Shown: piece after piece, positions 7,859 through 15,797 of the stretch
How positions within the stretch are numbered: position 1 is the stretch's first letter
How the letters are laid out: every line of letters begins with the position of its first letter
Origin: Pseudovibrio sp. Ad37
GTDB taxonomy: Bacteria > Pseudomonadota > Alphaproteobacteria > Rhizobiales > Stappiaceae
Length of the DNA stretch: 58,265 nt
Direction of reading: 5' to 3'
Assembly (NCBI RefSeq): GCF_001623075.1
Contig: NZ_LMCF01000143.1
Coordinates: 1-58,265 of the forward strand
The notes under the pieces: model-generated
Database searches by the model: none
Seen by the model: only the letters and a program-made list of their open reading frames with translations
What the model was told of the DNA's origin: nothing
Made by a program: the position numbers and the translations under genes

Positions 7859-8261
7859 AAAATTCAAAGAGATCCGCTTGTCTGGGATCTCGTATTCGTA
7901 CCGCCTGCCTTAGCACAGTTCTGCGGTGGATGCCAAGTCGGCGGGCAACCTCATCGGCAGACAAACCCTCTTGAAGATATTGCTGCACGCGGGCATGTGT
8001 GCTGGCTTGTTGTCCGGTCGGCCCCAGAGGAATTTCAATATAGATCCCCATGGCCCTGCCACCTGCATTGATAATGCGGTAATGGTCGCAGATCTTTTTT
8101 GCAGCACTCTCGCCCACGGTTTCCTGCAACCAGTTATCTGCGGAGGGGTAAGAGGGAATAAAAACCCGGCTCCCGCCAAACCGATGCGCAATCTCAAGGG
8201 CAGCAGGCAAGCCAGCCACCTCGCGGATCTCGTTCAAAACAGGAGGCAAAGCATCAGCCAT
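7857..8261 (-). CDS. Mor/C-type transcription activator of the phage
   Basis: 134 residues from ATG at 8261 (GGTGA upstream; a GTG three codons earlier is possible). The protein matches the Mor family: an N-terminal dimerisation part with LPAALEIAHRFGGSRVFIPS, and a C-terminal helix-turn-helix GLSADEVARRLGIHRRTVLR at about residues 101-120. Mor and C of Mu switch on middle and late transcription with host RNA polymerase. Its place directly upstream of the lysis operon corresponds to C in Mu. Whether one protein does both jobs here is open, since only one such gene is present. Confidence 0.9.
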   Translation of the reverse strand: MADALPPVLNEIREVAGLPAALEIAHRFGGSRVFIPSYPSADNWLQETVGESAAKKICDHYRIINAGGRAMGIYIEIPLGPTGQQASTHARVQQYLQEGLSADEVARRLGIHRRTVLRQAVRIRDPRQADLFEF

Positions 8262-8358
8262 AATATTCACCGAAACTGCTGAGTGTTTTTAACTTTAATG
8301 CACTTGCCTTAGGTGTGTATTCTCGTTCAGCCGCTTTATTCTTTTGGGAACTTTCAAA

Positions 8359-8730
8359 ATGCTGAAACAAGTCATTACCACAGCAACACTTTTGCTTTCG
8401 GGTGCCGCGTATGCTGCTGATAATCAGGTGCTGATTGATTATATGCTGGAAGATGACGCCTCGCTGAACCAGCAGACCACAATTGAAAATTGTCATGCCG
8501 TAGGCTCTAGCCTTGAAATGATTCAATGTTCTGCTCAAAAGCAGATAGGCGTTCGAGGCTTGCTTTATGTTCACACTGAAAAGCTCTCGAAAGCTGACCG
8601 TGTCAAAGCAGCAACTGCTTGTCAGGATTTCGAGAACAAGTCTGAATGTGCGGCAAACATAAAGGTCACATACGAGAAGCTCGGTATCGGCTATTACCTG
8701 ACAGCAGAAGAGCTTACCTGGCTGAACTGA
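8359..8730 (+). CDS. Small exported protein, probable phage cargo (moron)
   Basis: 123 residues from ATG at 8359 with GGGA upstream; TTG at 8344 is a weaker start. A signal peptide is clear (KQVITTATLLLSGAAYA, cleavage after AYA). The mature protein of about 103 residues has four Cys (ENCHAV, MIQCSA, TACQDF, SECAAN), which may form two disulfides in the periplasm. I do not recognise the family. It is the only plus-strand gene in the prophage, between gemA and the Mor/C gene, with its own flanking regions. That position and orientation suggest host-directed cargo rather than phage growth. Confidence 0.75.
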   Translation: MLKQVITTATLLLSGAAYAADNQVLIDYMLEDDASLNQQTTIENCHAVGSSLEMIQCSAQKQIGVRGLLYVHTEKLSKADRVKAATACQDFENKSECAANIKVTYEKLGIGYYLTAEELTWLN

Positions 8731-8750
8731 GGAATAGGAAAGAACCTGCA

Positions 8751-9389
8751 TCAGTGTGCCTCCCGAACCAGACAAGCCCGCACTTTTGCTCCTAGTGCGT
8801 TCATAAGCTTGATCCAGTCCTGACCGTTCAGCTGCTGAACATCGCCTTTGCCAACAATGGAATGAGTGATGAGGCCAAACTTGTGATGGGCCGGTATCAC
8901 ATCACGTTGCTTCAAAAGCGCCACCTGAGCACAGAACACCTTGAACTCAGGGCGATTGTAAACGGACGGCAGCTTTTTGTCAGTGCTCCAGTCAACGCCA
9001 GCATCCCGTTTGATCCAGCCCTTCAGCGCATCAATCACCTTGGACCCGTCTTCTCCGTCCACCCAGTTGATGTGCTCAATCTTGGTCTGACGCTTCACCC
9101 AAGACAGTAACGCCTTGTCTGTCTTGTCCTGAATGATGCCAAGGTTCCAGGCACTCAGCCACAGCGCCACAGCTTTGCCGCCAAAGGGGCCGCTGATCTG
9201 TGTAGAGCCTTGCGCCTTAACGCCATGCCCTTTGGCCTCCATGTAACCAAGCGCCTTGTTGCACTCGATCATGGTCAGGCCCTTGGCAGAGCGGCGACCA
9301 ATGGAAGCCTCCAGACAATCGTGCAGGGTTTCGTCATCAAGGTTCGCGGCTTTCTTCGCTGCATAGAGGCGTTTATGTGGAGTGCTCAT
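8751..9389 (-). CDS. gemA: GemA-like regulatory protein (Mu gp16, DUF1018)
   Basis: 212 residues matching GemA of Mu-like phages. The N-terminal part PHKRLYAAKKAANLDDETL and the region RRSAKGLTMIECNKALGYME are typical, as is the C-terminal QDWIKLMNALGAKVR. In Mu, GemA with Mor alters host gene expression by an effect linked to DNA supercoiling. It sits between the replication/transposition genes and the activator gene, as expected. Confidence 0.88.
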   Translation of the reverse strand: MSTPHKRLYAAKKAANLDDETLHDCLEASIGRRSAKGLTMIECNKALGYMEAKGHGVKAQGSTQISGPFGGKAVALWLSAWNLGIIQDKTDKALLSWVKRQTKIEHINWVDGEDGSKVIDALKGWIKRDAGVDWSTDKKLPSVYNRPEFKVFCAQVALLKQRDVIPAHHKFGLITHSIVGKGDVQQLNGQDWIKLMNALGAKVRACLVREAH

Positions 9390-9398
9390 CCCATCCCC

Positions 9399-9680
9399 CT
9401 AAATATGCTCGCCATCGCGCAGGATGGCTTCTGTTTCAATCTTTGGCAGCTCAACAAGTTGGATGCCTTGCTGGTTCAAGTCTCCGTAACCTTCAACAAA
9501 GCAGCCGTTTTCAATAATGCCCCCCACTGCAAGTTCAGCCAACAATCCCGCATGATCACGAACCTCACAGAAACCCGGATCAATCAACTGGCGGTATTGC
9601 TCCATGAACTCATCGGTGAACTTGCTCTCATCAATGTCAATCAACACCGTGCTTTTCATCTCAACTCTGTAACGTGCCAT
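9399..9680 (-). CDS. Small phage protein, unknown
   Basis: 93 residues from ATG at 9680, which overlaps the upstream stop (TGATG). Not recognised. It is acidic (VLIDIDESKFTDEFMEQY near the N-terminus) with no membrane segment. The tight coupling to both neighbours supports it as a real early gene of the transposition/replication operon. Confidence 0.65.
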   Translation of the reverse strand: MARYRVEMKSTVLIDIDESKFTDEFMEQYRQLIDPGFCEVRDHAGLLAELAVGGIIENGCFVEGYGDLNQQGIQLVELPKIETEAILRDGEHI

Positions 9681-9916
9681 CACATCATTCTCCCTTGTGT
9701 CTGGTGCTGCTTCATCTGTTCCAGGTGACGCTGCTTGAAGTTCCAGGGACGGCCATTCACCAGATCCGTAATCACAGCAAAGTAGCCGGTACCATCTGCG
9801 CTGATGCGATATTCAATCTTGCCAGTGATCAAATAGCCCTGTTTTGCCCAGTGACTTTGAATGGCTTCCAGATTGTCTTGCGCACAAGAACGCAGGGCAT
9901 CTAAATTCGCTCTCAT
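9680..9916 (-). CDS. Small phage protein, unknown
   Basis: 78 residues from ATG at 9916, chosen because GAGGAGG lies six bases upstream; a TTG at 9931 would add five residues. Not recognised. The sequence ends HLEQMKQHQTQGRMM, and the middle (YRISADGTGYFAVITDL) looks like a small beta fold. It overlaps the following gene by one base, in an early operon with several such small genes. Confidence 0.6.
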   Translation of the reverse strand: MRANLDALRSCAQDNLEAIQSHWAKQGYLITGKIEYRISADGTGYFAVITDLVNGRPWNFKQRHLEQMKQHQTQGRMM

Positions 9917-9927
9917 CACCAACCTCC

Positions 9928-10548
9928 TCAAACCTTCGCCATATGCAGCACGATGGGCTCATACTCACCAGTCAGCTCGTTGCGTTCGTAAAAGCGGATA
10001 TACGTAGCCGTATCCATCGCAATGACGGCTTCACTCAAAGCTTCCATCGCCTGCACCCAATCAGGGTGATCAATCTTGTAGGTGCGCAGTTCCAGAACTC
10101 TGGCCGTTGAAATCTTGCCCTTCTTGTCCACCTCAAACGCACGATTGACGATGATCTTAAGGTTCTCGTTGGCCCCTTCGCTCCACTGATTGATGCATTT
10201 ATCAATCAGTTGTTTGGCAATCTGAAGTTCAGGTCCAAAACCGATATGCTCTGAACACTGCTTTACGATCTTGAAAGCCCCATCGTAACTATGCAGCGTG
10301 AGGTTGCCTTTCTCGCCGCCACGTGACAGCTCAAATTGAGCTGCAAGCAGATCGCGGAAACTGTCCACTTCACTGATGGAGTTTGCTTTCAGCACCTTCA
10401 TAGTGCGATGAGCATCTTTAGCCTGAGTGCACAGGCGCTCCACCAATTCGCTTTCAAGCTGCTTGGGAATTGTAATTACTGAGAGGGGAATGAAATGCCC
10501 CTTGGCATTCTTCCAGCAACCCTCAGGGATGAGTGTTTCGTTACTCAT
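9928..10548 (-). CDS. DUF3164 protein of Mu-like phages
   Basis: 206 residues matching DUF3164, which is found between mu-B and gemA in many transposable phages. The N-terminus has the typical PEGCWKNAKGHFIPLSVI, and the C-terminal half contains NRAFEVDKKGKISTARVLEL. The function is unknown. ATG at 10548 overlaps the stop of the preceding gene (ATGA), showing an operon with mu-B. Confidence 0.85.
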   Translation of the reverse strand: MSNETLIPEGCWKNAKGHFIPLSVITIPKQLESELVERLCTQAKDAHRTMKVLKANSISEVDSFRDLLAAQFELSRGGEKGNLTLHSYDGAFKIVKQCSEHIGFGPELQIAKQLIDKCINQWSEGANENLKIIVNRAFEVDKKGKISTARVLELRTYKIDHPDWVQAMEALSEAVIAMDTATYIRFYERNELTGEYEPIVLHMAKV

Positions 10549-10760
10549 GAAATCAATCCTTTTAAATCAAGCAGAAGTTTCTGGATCTGCAGGGCGCTTT
10601 TTGCTGGTGTCTGCTGGCTTGCCTTGGCTGTCTCAATGGCGCATTTGAGCCCCGCACCAAAAGCATCAGCACTGTGCTGAGAGAATGCCTCACCACGCCT
10701 GGTGTATTCGCGGAACCAGACTTCCAGTGTCTCTAGCTGGCGGACAAGGGCTGCACTCAT
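10545..10760 (-). CDS. Small phage protein, unknown
   Basis: 71 residues, predicted mostly helical (MSAALVRQLETLEVWFREYT ... SALQIQKLLLDLKGLIS). Not recognised. It overlaps mu-B by four bases at its start (ATGA) and the DUF3164 gene by four at its end, so it is almost certainly translated with them. Confidence 0.62.
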   Translation of the reverse strand: MSAALVRQLETLEVWFREYTRRGEAFSQHSADAFGAGLKCAIETAKASQQTPAKSALQIQKLLLDLKGLIS

Positions 10761-11755
10761 AGCTCTTCTCCCCCACGGTTAGACCAGGCTGCGCGGATGG
10801 TTTTTGCGTCTACCTTGCCGCCATTTCCAAAGGCCAGCATGTGAGCCAATCGAACTGTTTTAGAGACTTGGGAAAGAGCACCAGGCTTGCGGCCAATGGC
10901 ATGCAGTATCTTGCGGGCTTCTACATCTTCAATGTCCCAGGCATCCACGATCACAGCCACGTCCTGTTTGGTAGGACGCATCTGGCGCACGCGCATTCCA
11001 GTGCGGCGGTTGATCTGCGCATATGCAGCCTTGGGCTGAGCACCGCCAAAGCGGGTGTAAAGCTCTTCATTGCCGATCAGAGCAATGCCGCACCCATACC
11101 GATCAAGAAAATCTCGCAGTTCGTTGACTGCATTATCAGAAAGGTTCTGAGCCTCATCAATGATCAGCATAGGCTTGCGGCCATTGCGCTGAACCCGCAA
11201 ACCGATTGCATGTCTCAGCAGGAGCAGGTTCCGCTCATTAATTTCCATCGCCATACCGATCTCACGCACCATAGCAGCTGGTGTGGATGTGGTTGGCCGC
11301 ATAGTCACCAGATAGGTGTGAGAGTGATCTTCAACATATTTGCGTGCCGTCATGGTTTTGCCCATGCCAGCACCCAGAGTAATCACCACCATTTCAGGCA
11401 TGCTTTGGGCAAACTGTAGAGCGCTCATCACCTTCTCTGAGGTGGGCGTTTCCACATATCCCAGATCCTCAGGAACTTGCATTTCAGTCTGTTCAAAGCT
11501 GTGCTGGTTATCAACGAACAGGCGCACCGCATCAGTGGTTTTGGTATAATCCCCACGATACTTACCGGAAAACCACTCGGAAAATGTAGCCGCTGCAATG
11601 TCCACTTCACGGGCAAACGCTGCCTTGGAAAGCCCTTTCTTTTCAGCGTATTTCTTCGCTGCAACACGCGCATCCAGCCACGCCCATTTCTGCTTTTCAG
11701 GGATCTCGGTAATCGGATCAACCAGATCCCAGACTTGTTTCATTCGATCGCTCAT
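10757..11755 (-). CDS. MuB-like AAA+ ATPase, DNA transposition protein B
   Basis: 332 residues. An N-terminal HTH (LSKAAFAREVDIAAATFSEW, about 42-61) precedes the AAA+ core: Walker A GAGMGKT at 128-134, Walker B IIDEA with Asp200-Glu201, and a C-terminal helical domain. MuB binds target DNA without sequence preference, activates MuA and delivers the target. It lies directly downstream of mu-A, as in Mu. All key ATPase residues are present. Confidence 0.92.
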   Translation of the reverse strand: MSDRMKQVWDLVDPITEIPEKQKWAWLDARVAAKKYAEKKGLSKAAFAREVDIAAATFSEWFSGKYRGDYTKTTDAVRLFVDNQHSFEQTEMQVPEDLGYVETPTSEKVMSALQFAQSMPEMVVITLGAGMGKTMTARKYVEDHSHTYLVTMRPTTSTPAAMVREIGMAMEINERNLLLLRHAIGLRVQRNGRKPMLIIDEAQNLSDNAVNELRDFLDRYGCGIALIGNEELYTRFGGAQPKAAYAQINRRTGMRVRQMRPTKQDVAVIVDAWDIEDVEARKILHAIGRKPGALSQVSKTVRLAHMLAFGNGGKVDAKTIRAAWSNRGGEEL

Positions 11756-11827
11756 GTTTTATTCCGTCTGTCTAAGGTCCGTTTTCGGACGCCTCAATCT
11801 GTTGGGGAGATGCCTGCACGCATCTCC

Positions 11828-13768
11828 TCAGCTATCTGCCCCGCTCTGGAAGGGCACTACGCGACTACTCGAATTACTCATGGCCGCCATAGCTCGGCCA
11901 AAACTCTTGTCAGCATCCTCATCCCATGCCGGTCCTTCAGGAACCGGACGATCCTGACCAACGGCCAGCTTCACCACACGCTGCTCTGGCATCTCTTCCT
12001 GCTCCTTCTCAATCTTCGGCAACAGGTTTGCGACCTCATCAATGCCCATGGAAACCTCAAGGCGCTGAGTTTCACGCATCGCCTTCATGTAAGCGTTCCG
12101 CTTGCGGGCATGTTCGCGGGCTGCATTGGTGTCATTAAAGCCAACCGCTTCAATGCACTCGGCTGCACACACAAACGAGCCATCCAGCCGGTAAACAAAG
12201 ATCCCGTTATGCAGATTGTCAGGGTCAAACCGCACGATCATTTTAGAACCCGCCTGCTCATTCATCGCAGGAGCCCAATAACGGTTTCCATTGAGATGAA
12301 TTTCACCCGATGGCTTGCGGGATTTAACCCCTTCAGCAGCCATCAGCCACAAGCGGCGCTGTGCTTCGGAAGCCGTTCGAACGATGGTCGAAGGATCTGC
12401 CAGCGATGCCCGGAACGTCTGCTCAAACGAACGGCCATTGCAGCAACCGGCACGGCGACCCTCACGGGTGTTGTGACGCACAATCTGCTCAGCCACATGC
12501 TGCTCAAACTCGGCAATCGGAATAGCCTTGGAACCGTAGTTCTCAGGCTTTGCCATCGGGTTGTTGCCCGTGTAAGCCCCGGCGCATTTCGGGTGCTTGG
12601 CGATCTCCTCACACAGATCCCGAAAGGCACGTTCAATCGGCTTGGACTGGCCCGAATAAGGCGTGGTCCAGTGCACGGTAACACCCAGTGTATGCAGGAT
12701 GCCGGAAGGGTCTTCATCCTTCACCTTGAACCGGAACCGGGTTGGCATCCGCCCGGTAATCCACTTGGAAGCAAAGCTGCGGCCATTGTCCAGATAGATG
12801 CTGTCAGGAATACCAAAGCTCTCCACCATGTCGCCAATGGCAAGGCGCACAGCGTCCTTGTTCTCGCTCTTCTGAATGCGATGAGACAGCATCTTGCCGG
12901 AATGAAGATCCTGCAGGGCCAGCATCAACGGGCGACCAATGCTGCCATCTTCCCAAACAACGAACACATCGAATTTATGACCATCCGCATTCACCGCTTC
13001 CATGGCATGGAACACAGAACGGTCCCGCTCCTGTGCTGGATACAATTGCTTGGCTGCATCCTTGCCTTTTCGCGACAGCATTATCGCCCCCGCTGGCACG
13101 TCACGCTCTATGCGCCGCTTCAACGTCTTCGCGCTTGGCACAGGCGTCCAGCCATGGTGATCAGCGGCTTCCTTCATGCGCCGGTAACACGCCGCAAATC
13201 CCGGCTCCTCAGGGCGCAGGTAATCCGCCTTCAGCATCTCATAGGCACGAGGGTCACACTCAGCTGTTGCCGTGCGGCCCGGATTTTTGGGCGTCAGCAC
13301 CGCCAGCCAGTCTTCCCGTGCATAGCCGTGGGTTAGCTTCTCCCAGTTCCAAAGGGTTGAACCCGCAATACCCGTTTCCATTGCAACAAAAGCAACCGCA
13401 TGGGTTTTGCTCATCCCGCCGCGATGCATGGTGTCAATGCGGGCAACCACGCTCAAACGTTCTTTGGCATCCTGTTTCTTCTTCTCAGACAGGCGCTCAT
13501 AGTTCGCCCAGGCGTCACTGGTCGCCGCGCCTTTCTCTTTGATCTTGATGGCCCCGGATTGCGCCAGCAACTTGGCTTGCACAGACGCAGGCAACAGGCT
13601 CACATGGTATTCAAAACCACCACCTTGCCCGTCACGCTCCCGGCACCGCTCAGCGTGGTTGCGCCAGCCTTCACGGTCTATCAAACGGCTCATGCCCATC
13701 ACAGTCTCGGGCCATCCAGAAACCTGCACTCCGAGCAGTTCGGAAACTTCAAACCATTCTTGCAACAT
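11828..13768 (-). CDS. MuA-like DDE transposase
   Basis: 646 residues, close to MuA (663). It begins with the winged-helix DNA-binding domain (EWFEVSELLGV, then GFEYHVSLLPASVQ). The catalytic core has the full DDE triad: Asp262 in NADGHKFD, Asp327 in YLDNGRS and Glu379 in SKPIERAF, near the MuA positions 269/336/392. The C-terminal part should bind MuB. The enzyme cuts the prophage ends and joins them to target DNA, both for integration and for replicative transposition. It is intact, so the prophage ends could still be mobilised if both survive. Confidence 0.95.
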   Translation of the reverse strand: MLQEWFEVSELLGVQVSGWPETVMGMSRLIDREGWRNHAERCRERDGQGGGFEYHVSLLPASVQAKLLAQSGAIKIKEKGAATSDAWANYERLSEKKKQDAKERLSVVARIDTMHRGGMSKTHAVAFVAMETGIAGSTLWNWEKLTHGYAREDWLAVLTPKNPGRTATAECDPRAYEMLKADYLRPEEPGFAACYRRMKEAADHHGWTPVPSAKTLKRRIERDVPAGAIMLSRKGKDAAKQLYPAQERDRSVFHAMEAVNADGHKFDVFVVWEDGSIGRPLMLALQDLHSGKMLSHRIQKSENKDAVRLAIGDMVESFGIPDSIYLDNGRSFASKWITGRMPTRFRFKVKDEDPSGILHTLGVTVHWTTPYSGQSKPIERAFRDLCEEIAKHPKCAGAYTGNNPMAKPENYGSKAIPIAEFEQHVAEQIVRHNTREGRRAGCCNGRSFEQTFRASLADPSTIVRTASEAQRRLWLMAAEGVKSRKPSGEIHLNGNRYWAPAMNEQAGSKMIVRFDPDNLHNGIFVYRLDGSFVCAAECIEAVGFNDTNAAREHARKRNAYMKAMRETQRLEVSMGIDEVANLLPKIEKEQEEMPEQRVVKLAVGQDRPVPEGPAWDEDADKSFGRAMAAMSNSSSRVVPFQSGADS

Positions 13769-13770
13769 AT

Positions 13771-14274
13771 CTATCGTCTCCGTCCTCTGCGCAGCTCAAC
13801 AGGTGACCGTTCCAGGTCTTTCAAAATCTGCTGGTCCTTAATGATTTTCTGCTTCAGCACACCAATTTGAGCAAAGCGGGCTTCTTCCCCTTGCATCAGG
13901 GTCAGTTCGTCATCTTCCACCACCAGCTGCCACAACCAGTTGCAGCCCGTGGCCTTCACAAAAGCTTTGAAACGCAACAGAGAAATCTGGTGAGCCTCGC
14001 TGCTTTCCGAGGTGTACTTGTCCAGCATGCCCTTGCTGAACTTCGGCAGGCCCAAAATGGTGCCCATCCGCGCCGCTACATCTTCGCGGCTATACGCGCA
14101 TTCCTTCAAAGCGTCAGACATCGCCCGCTTTAACTTGGCGGAAAAGTCCATGCACTCAATGTCGCGCTTGGGCGTACGTACCGGAAACAAAGCCTGCGCG
14201 GGTTCACCATTGGCACCAAACATATCGAACTGGCGATCATCATGGGGCTGTCGTCTGGGTCTGTTACGAGCCAT
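13771..14274 (-). CDS. HTH DNA-binding phage protein upstream of mu-A
   Basis: 167 residues. A basic N-terminus (ARNRPRRQPHDD) leads to a probable helix-turn-helix (YSREDVAARMGTILGLPKFS), and the C-terminus is a Lys/Glu-rich coiled coil ending in RRGRRR. I do not recognise a named family. Its position just upstream of mu-A suggests a role in transposition control or as a Ner/repressor stand-in, since no standard repressor was found. Only two bases separate it from mu-A. Confidence 0.7.
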   Translation of the reverse strand: MARNRPRRQPHDDRQFDMFGANGEPAQALFPVRTPKRDIECMDFSAKLKRAMSDALKECAYSREDVAARMGTILGLPKFSKGMLDKYTSESSEAHQISLLRFKAFVKATGCNWLWQLVVEDDELTLMQGEEARFAQIGVLKQKIIKDQQILKDLERSPVELRRGRRR

Positions 14275-14278
14275 GGCG

Positions 14279-15109
14279 CTAGTCCTTCACCTTGGCATCA
14301 AGCACAGCATCACTGGCTTCCAGTCCCAGAGCATCCAGAAAGCTCCTGCGCCGCTTGCGCCCCAGCCGGTTCCAGCTGGCAAGCAAGGTGCGGAAAGCCT
14401 TTTCCTCTTCACTCACCGGGGCCATGCTGCTCTTCATGCTCAGCAGCACTTCCGCCTGAGAAACCTTCGTGGCATTGCCATCCGCAATCACATTCAGGAT
14501 CGCCCGTTGTGCAGCAGGCTCTTTTTTCGCCAGCGCTTCCAGTTCCTTGCCACTCTCAGCAAGATCCGTCTGGCGAACCAGCTCAATCACATCCGGTGGA
14601 AGCCTTGAGATGATCGATACAGCTCGTTGAATAGAGCGCTCAGAAAGACCAGTCTTCTCAGCAGCTGCCTTGGAAAATCGTGTCGCCAACTTGGCGACTT
14701 GATTTTTCTCTTTAAAATCAGCGCTCTTTACATCGCCGCCATGTTGTGTTTCCGGATATAGCTCTTCATGAACCTCTTTGCGGGCAGTCAAAAACACAGC
14801 CCGATCCAGCGGCGACAGCTCCCGCCGCATCAGGTTCTCGTCAATCTCAATCAGCTTGGCTTCAAGGTCAGAAGCTTCCACCTGAGAAACAGGGATCTCC
14901 TCCCAGCCCAGCTTTTCAGCAGCCGCCAGACGGTGTGCACCCGCCACCAATTCAATCTGTTTGGAGCGCCCGCGTTTGACCTCACGAACAACAATCGGCT
15001 CTTTCAGGCCAAGCTCGTCAAGCGAGCTGGCAAGAACCTCAATCCAATCCTGATGCACAGGCCGCAGCCGCTCAGGAACAACAATGTCTTTCAAGGGCAA
15101 ATGAGACAT
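14279..15109 (-). CDS. ParB/Spo0J-like protein of the prophage early region
   Basis: 276 residues. The first ~110 form a ParB N-terminal domain: LKDIVVPERLRP, SLDELGLKEPIVV, the nucleotide-binding ELVAGAHRLAAAEKLGW and ENLMRRELSPLDRA. A helix-turn-helix follows (KAAAEKTGLSERSIQRAV, about 154-171). In partition systems ParB binds parS and loads as a CTP clamp; phage copies often act as regulators. It is the first gene of the early operon, right behind a palindrome (15111-15125). There is no parA nearby, so a segregation role is unlikely and regulation is the better guess. Confidence 0.82.
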   Translation of the reverse strand: MSHLPLKDIVVPERLRPVHQDWIEVLASSLDELGLKEPIVVREVKRGRSKQIELVAGAHRLAAAEKLGWEEIPVSQVEASDLEAKLIEIDENLMRRELSPLDRAVFLTARKEVHEELYPETQHGGDVKSADFKEKNQVAKLATRFSKAAAEKTGLSERSIQRAVSIISRLPPDVIELVRQTDLAESGKELEALAKKEPAAQRAILNVIADGNATKVSQAEVLLSMKSSMAPVSEEEKAFRTLLASWNRLGRKRRRSFLDALGLEASDAVLDAKVKD

Positions 15110-15110
15110 A

Positions 15111-15125
15111 TTAAACCACGTTTAA
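15111..15125 (-). promoter_or_regulatory. Palindromic operator candidate before the early operon
   Basis: TTAAAC and GTTTAA flank a 3-bp centre (TTAAACCACGTTTAA), one base before the ParB-like start codon. Its position over the probable ribosome-binding or early promoter region suggests autoregulation by one of the two DNA-binding proteins downstream. The palindrome is seen; its function is inferred. Confidence 0.45.
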
Positions 15126-15735
15126 TTTGGTGAATCATAACGGCCAGCGTCACCCACCCGTTTCAGCCCGTTTTCACCCAGCAACGCACAAATCACAAAA
15201 TAACGCAGGAATTTGTTTATAGTTCTCAAGCGCCAAATCCGGCACTATCCGCAGAACTCTGCCGAAAACAGAACTCTAACAAAATGTTAGACTTCTCCGA
15301 TGAACGCAAAGCTGATATCAGGAAAAACAAGCCACTCCCCAACGCCCAAAATCGGCAGCTTCCTGCGGCTTCGAAGGGTCTTCGAAAGGTCCACCCACAT
15401 AATTGCAAAGAGCCATCGAACTCTAAATTCAAGTGTCCATCACCCACTTCAAAATAGACACAGTTCAACCCCCAAAACCACCCAACAAACCGCAGACTTC
15501 TCCCAATAACTCCGGCTGTTCCCGCCCAATCCCGTATATTCCCGTCTACTCTAAGTCCTAGTGTCCCCCATCAATCACCGTTCAAACACAGCAAGGCATT
15601 TCCCTCAGCAACTCAATAAGTTGCATAACCGGCCAGCGTTAACACGGCAGGTGAGCATCGCGGAACACCAGCCTCGCTTGAGCATCCAGACAGAGAGAAC
15701 AACAGGCATCAAAACAAGAACGTCTCCCCAAAACA
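15126..15735. other. Gene-free left end of the prophage, rich in short repeats
   Basis: No convincing gene is present on either strand. The stretch holds three GAACTCT copies (15254, 15271, 15418), an 11-bp tandem repeat (15369-15390), three 10-bp TCCCG-type units around 15520-15550, and a CATAAC-GGCCAGCGT motif at both 15136 and 15624. The true phage end should lie inside it, followed by host DNA before the lolD terminator. Such repeats would fit transposase end-binding sites and regulatory sites. Confidence 0.5.
15369..15390. repeat. 11-bp tandem repeat with TTCGAA core
   Basis: CTTCGAAGGGT is followed directly by CTTCGAAAGGT; one base differs. Each unit holds the palindrome TTCGAA, spaced one helical turn apart, a common spacing for protein binding sites. 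Confidence 0.5.
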
Positions 15736-15736
15736 A

Positions 15737-15765
15737 AAATGCCAGCGAACAGGTCGCTGGCATTT
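15737..15765 (-). terminator. Rho-independent terminator downstream of lolD
   Basis: A perfect 12-bp stem (AAATGCCAGCGA with TCGCTGGCATTT) around a 5-base loop lies 33 bases after the lolD stop, followed by TTTTTG on the minus strand. It marks the end of the lolC-lolD unit and the beginning of foreign DNA. Confidence 0.85.
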
Positions 15766-15797
15766 GATTCTCAATGGAACGCATTCTCATTTCCAAT

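Larger units (their letters stand above)
180..15735 (-). mobile_element. Mu-like (transposable) prophage, left-end and central portion
   Basis: Gene content and order match Mu-like phages: MuA and MuB, GemA, Mor/C-type activator, lysis cassette, gp25/26/27-like genes, gp28 terminase, gp29 portal and gp30 MuF. The genes read right to left. The right limit must lie between the ParB-like gene (15109) and the lolD terminator (15737); its exact base cannot be seen. The left side ends at an IS21-type end at 179, and no protease, major head, tail or tail-fibre gene is present in the window, so the prophage is truncated or interrupted there. No obvious c-type repressor or ner gene was found. Confidence 0.9.

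Noticed and set aside
8254-8775. 173-codon minus-strand frame opposite the exported protein
   Set aside because: It overlaps the mor start and is antisense to a gene with a clear signal peptide and ribosome site; no recognisable domain.
11477-13336. 619-codon plus-strand frame opposite mu-A and mu-B
   Set aside because: It is antisense to two clearly functional genes, has a His/Arg/Gln-rich improbable composition and no ribosome site or domain.
15226-15468. 80-codon minus-strand frame in the prophage left end, considered as a repressor
   Set aside because: No helix-turn-helix, improbable Phe/Cys-rich composition, and it crosses the tandem repeats.
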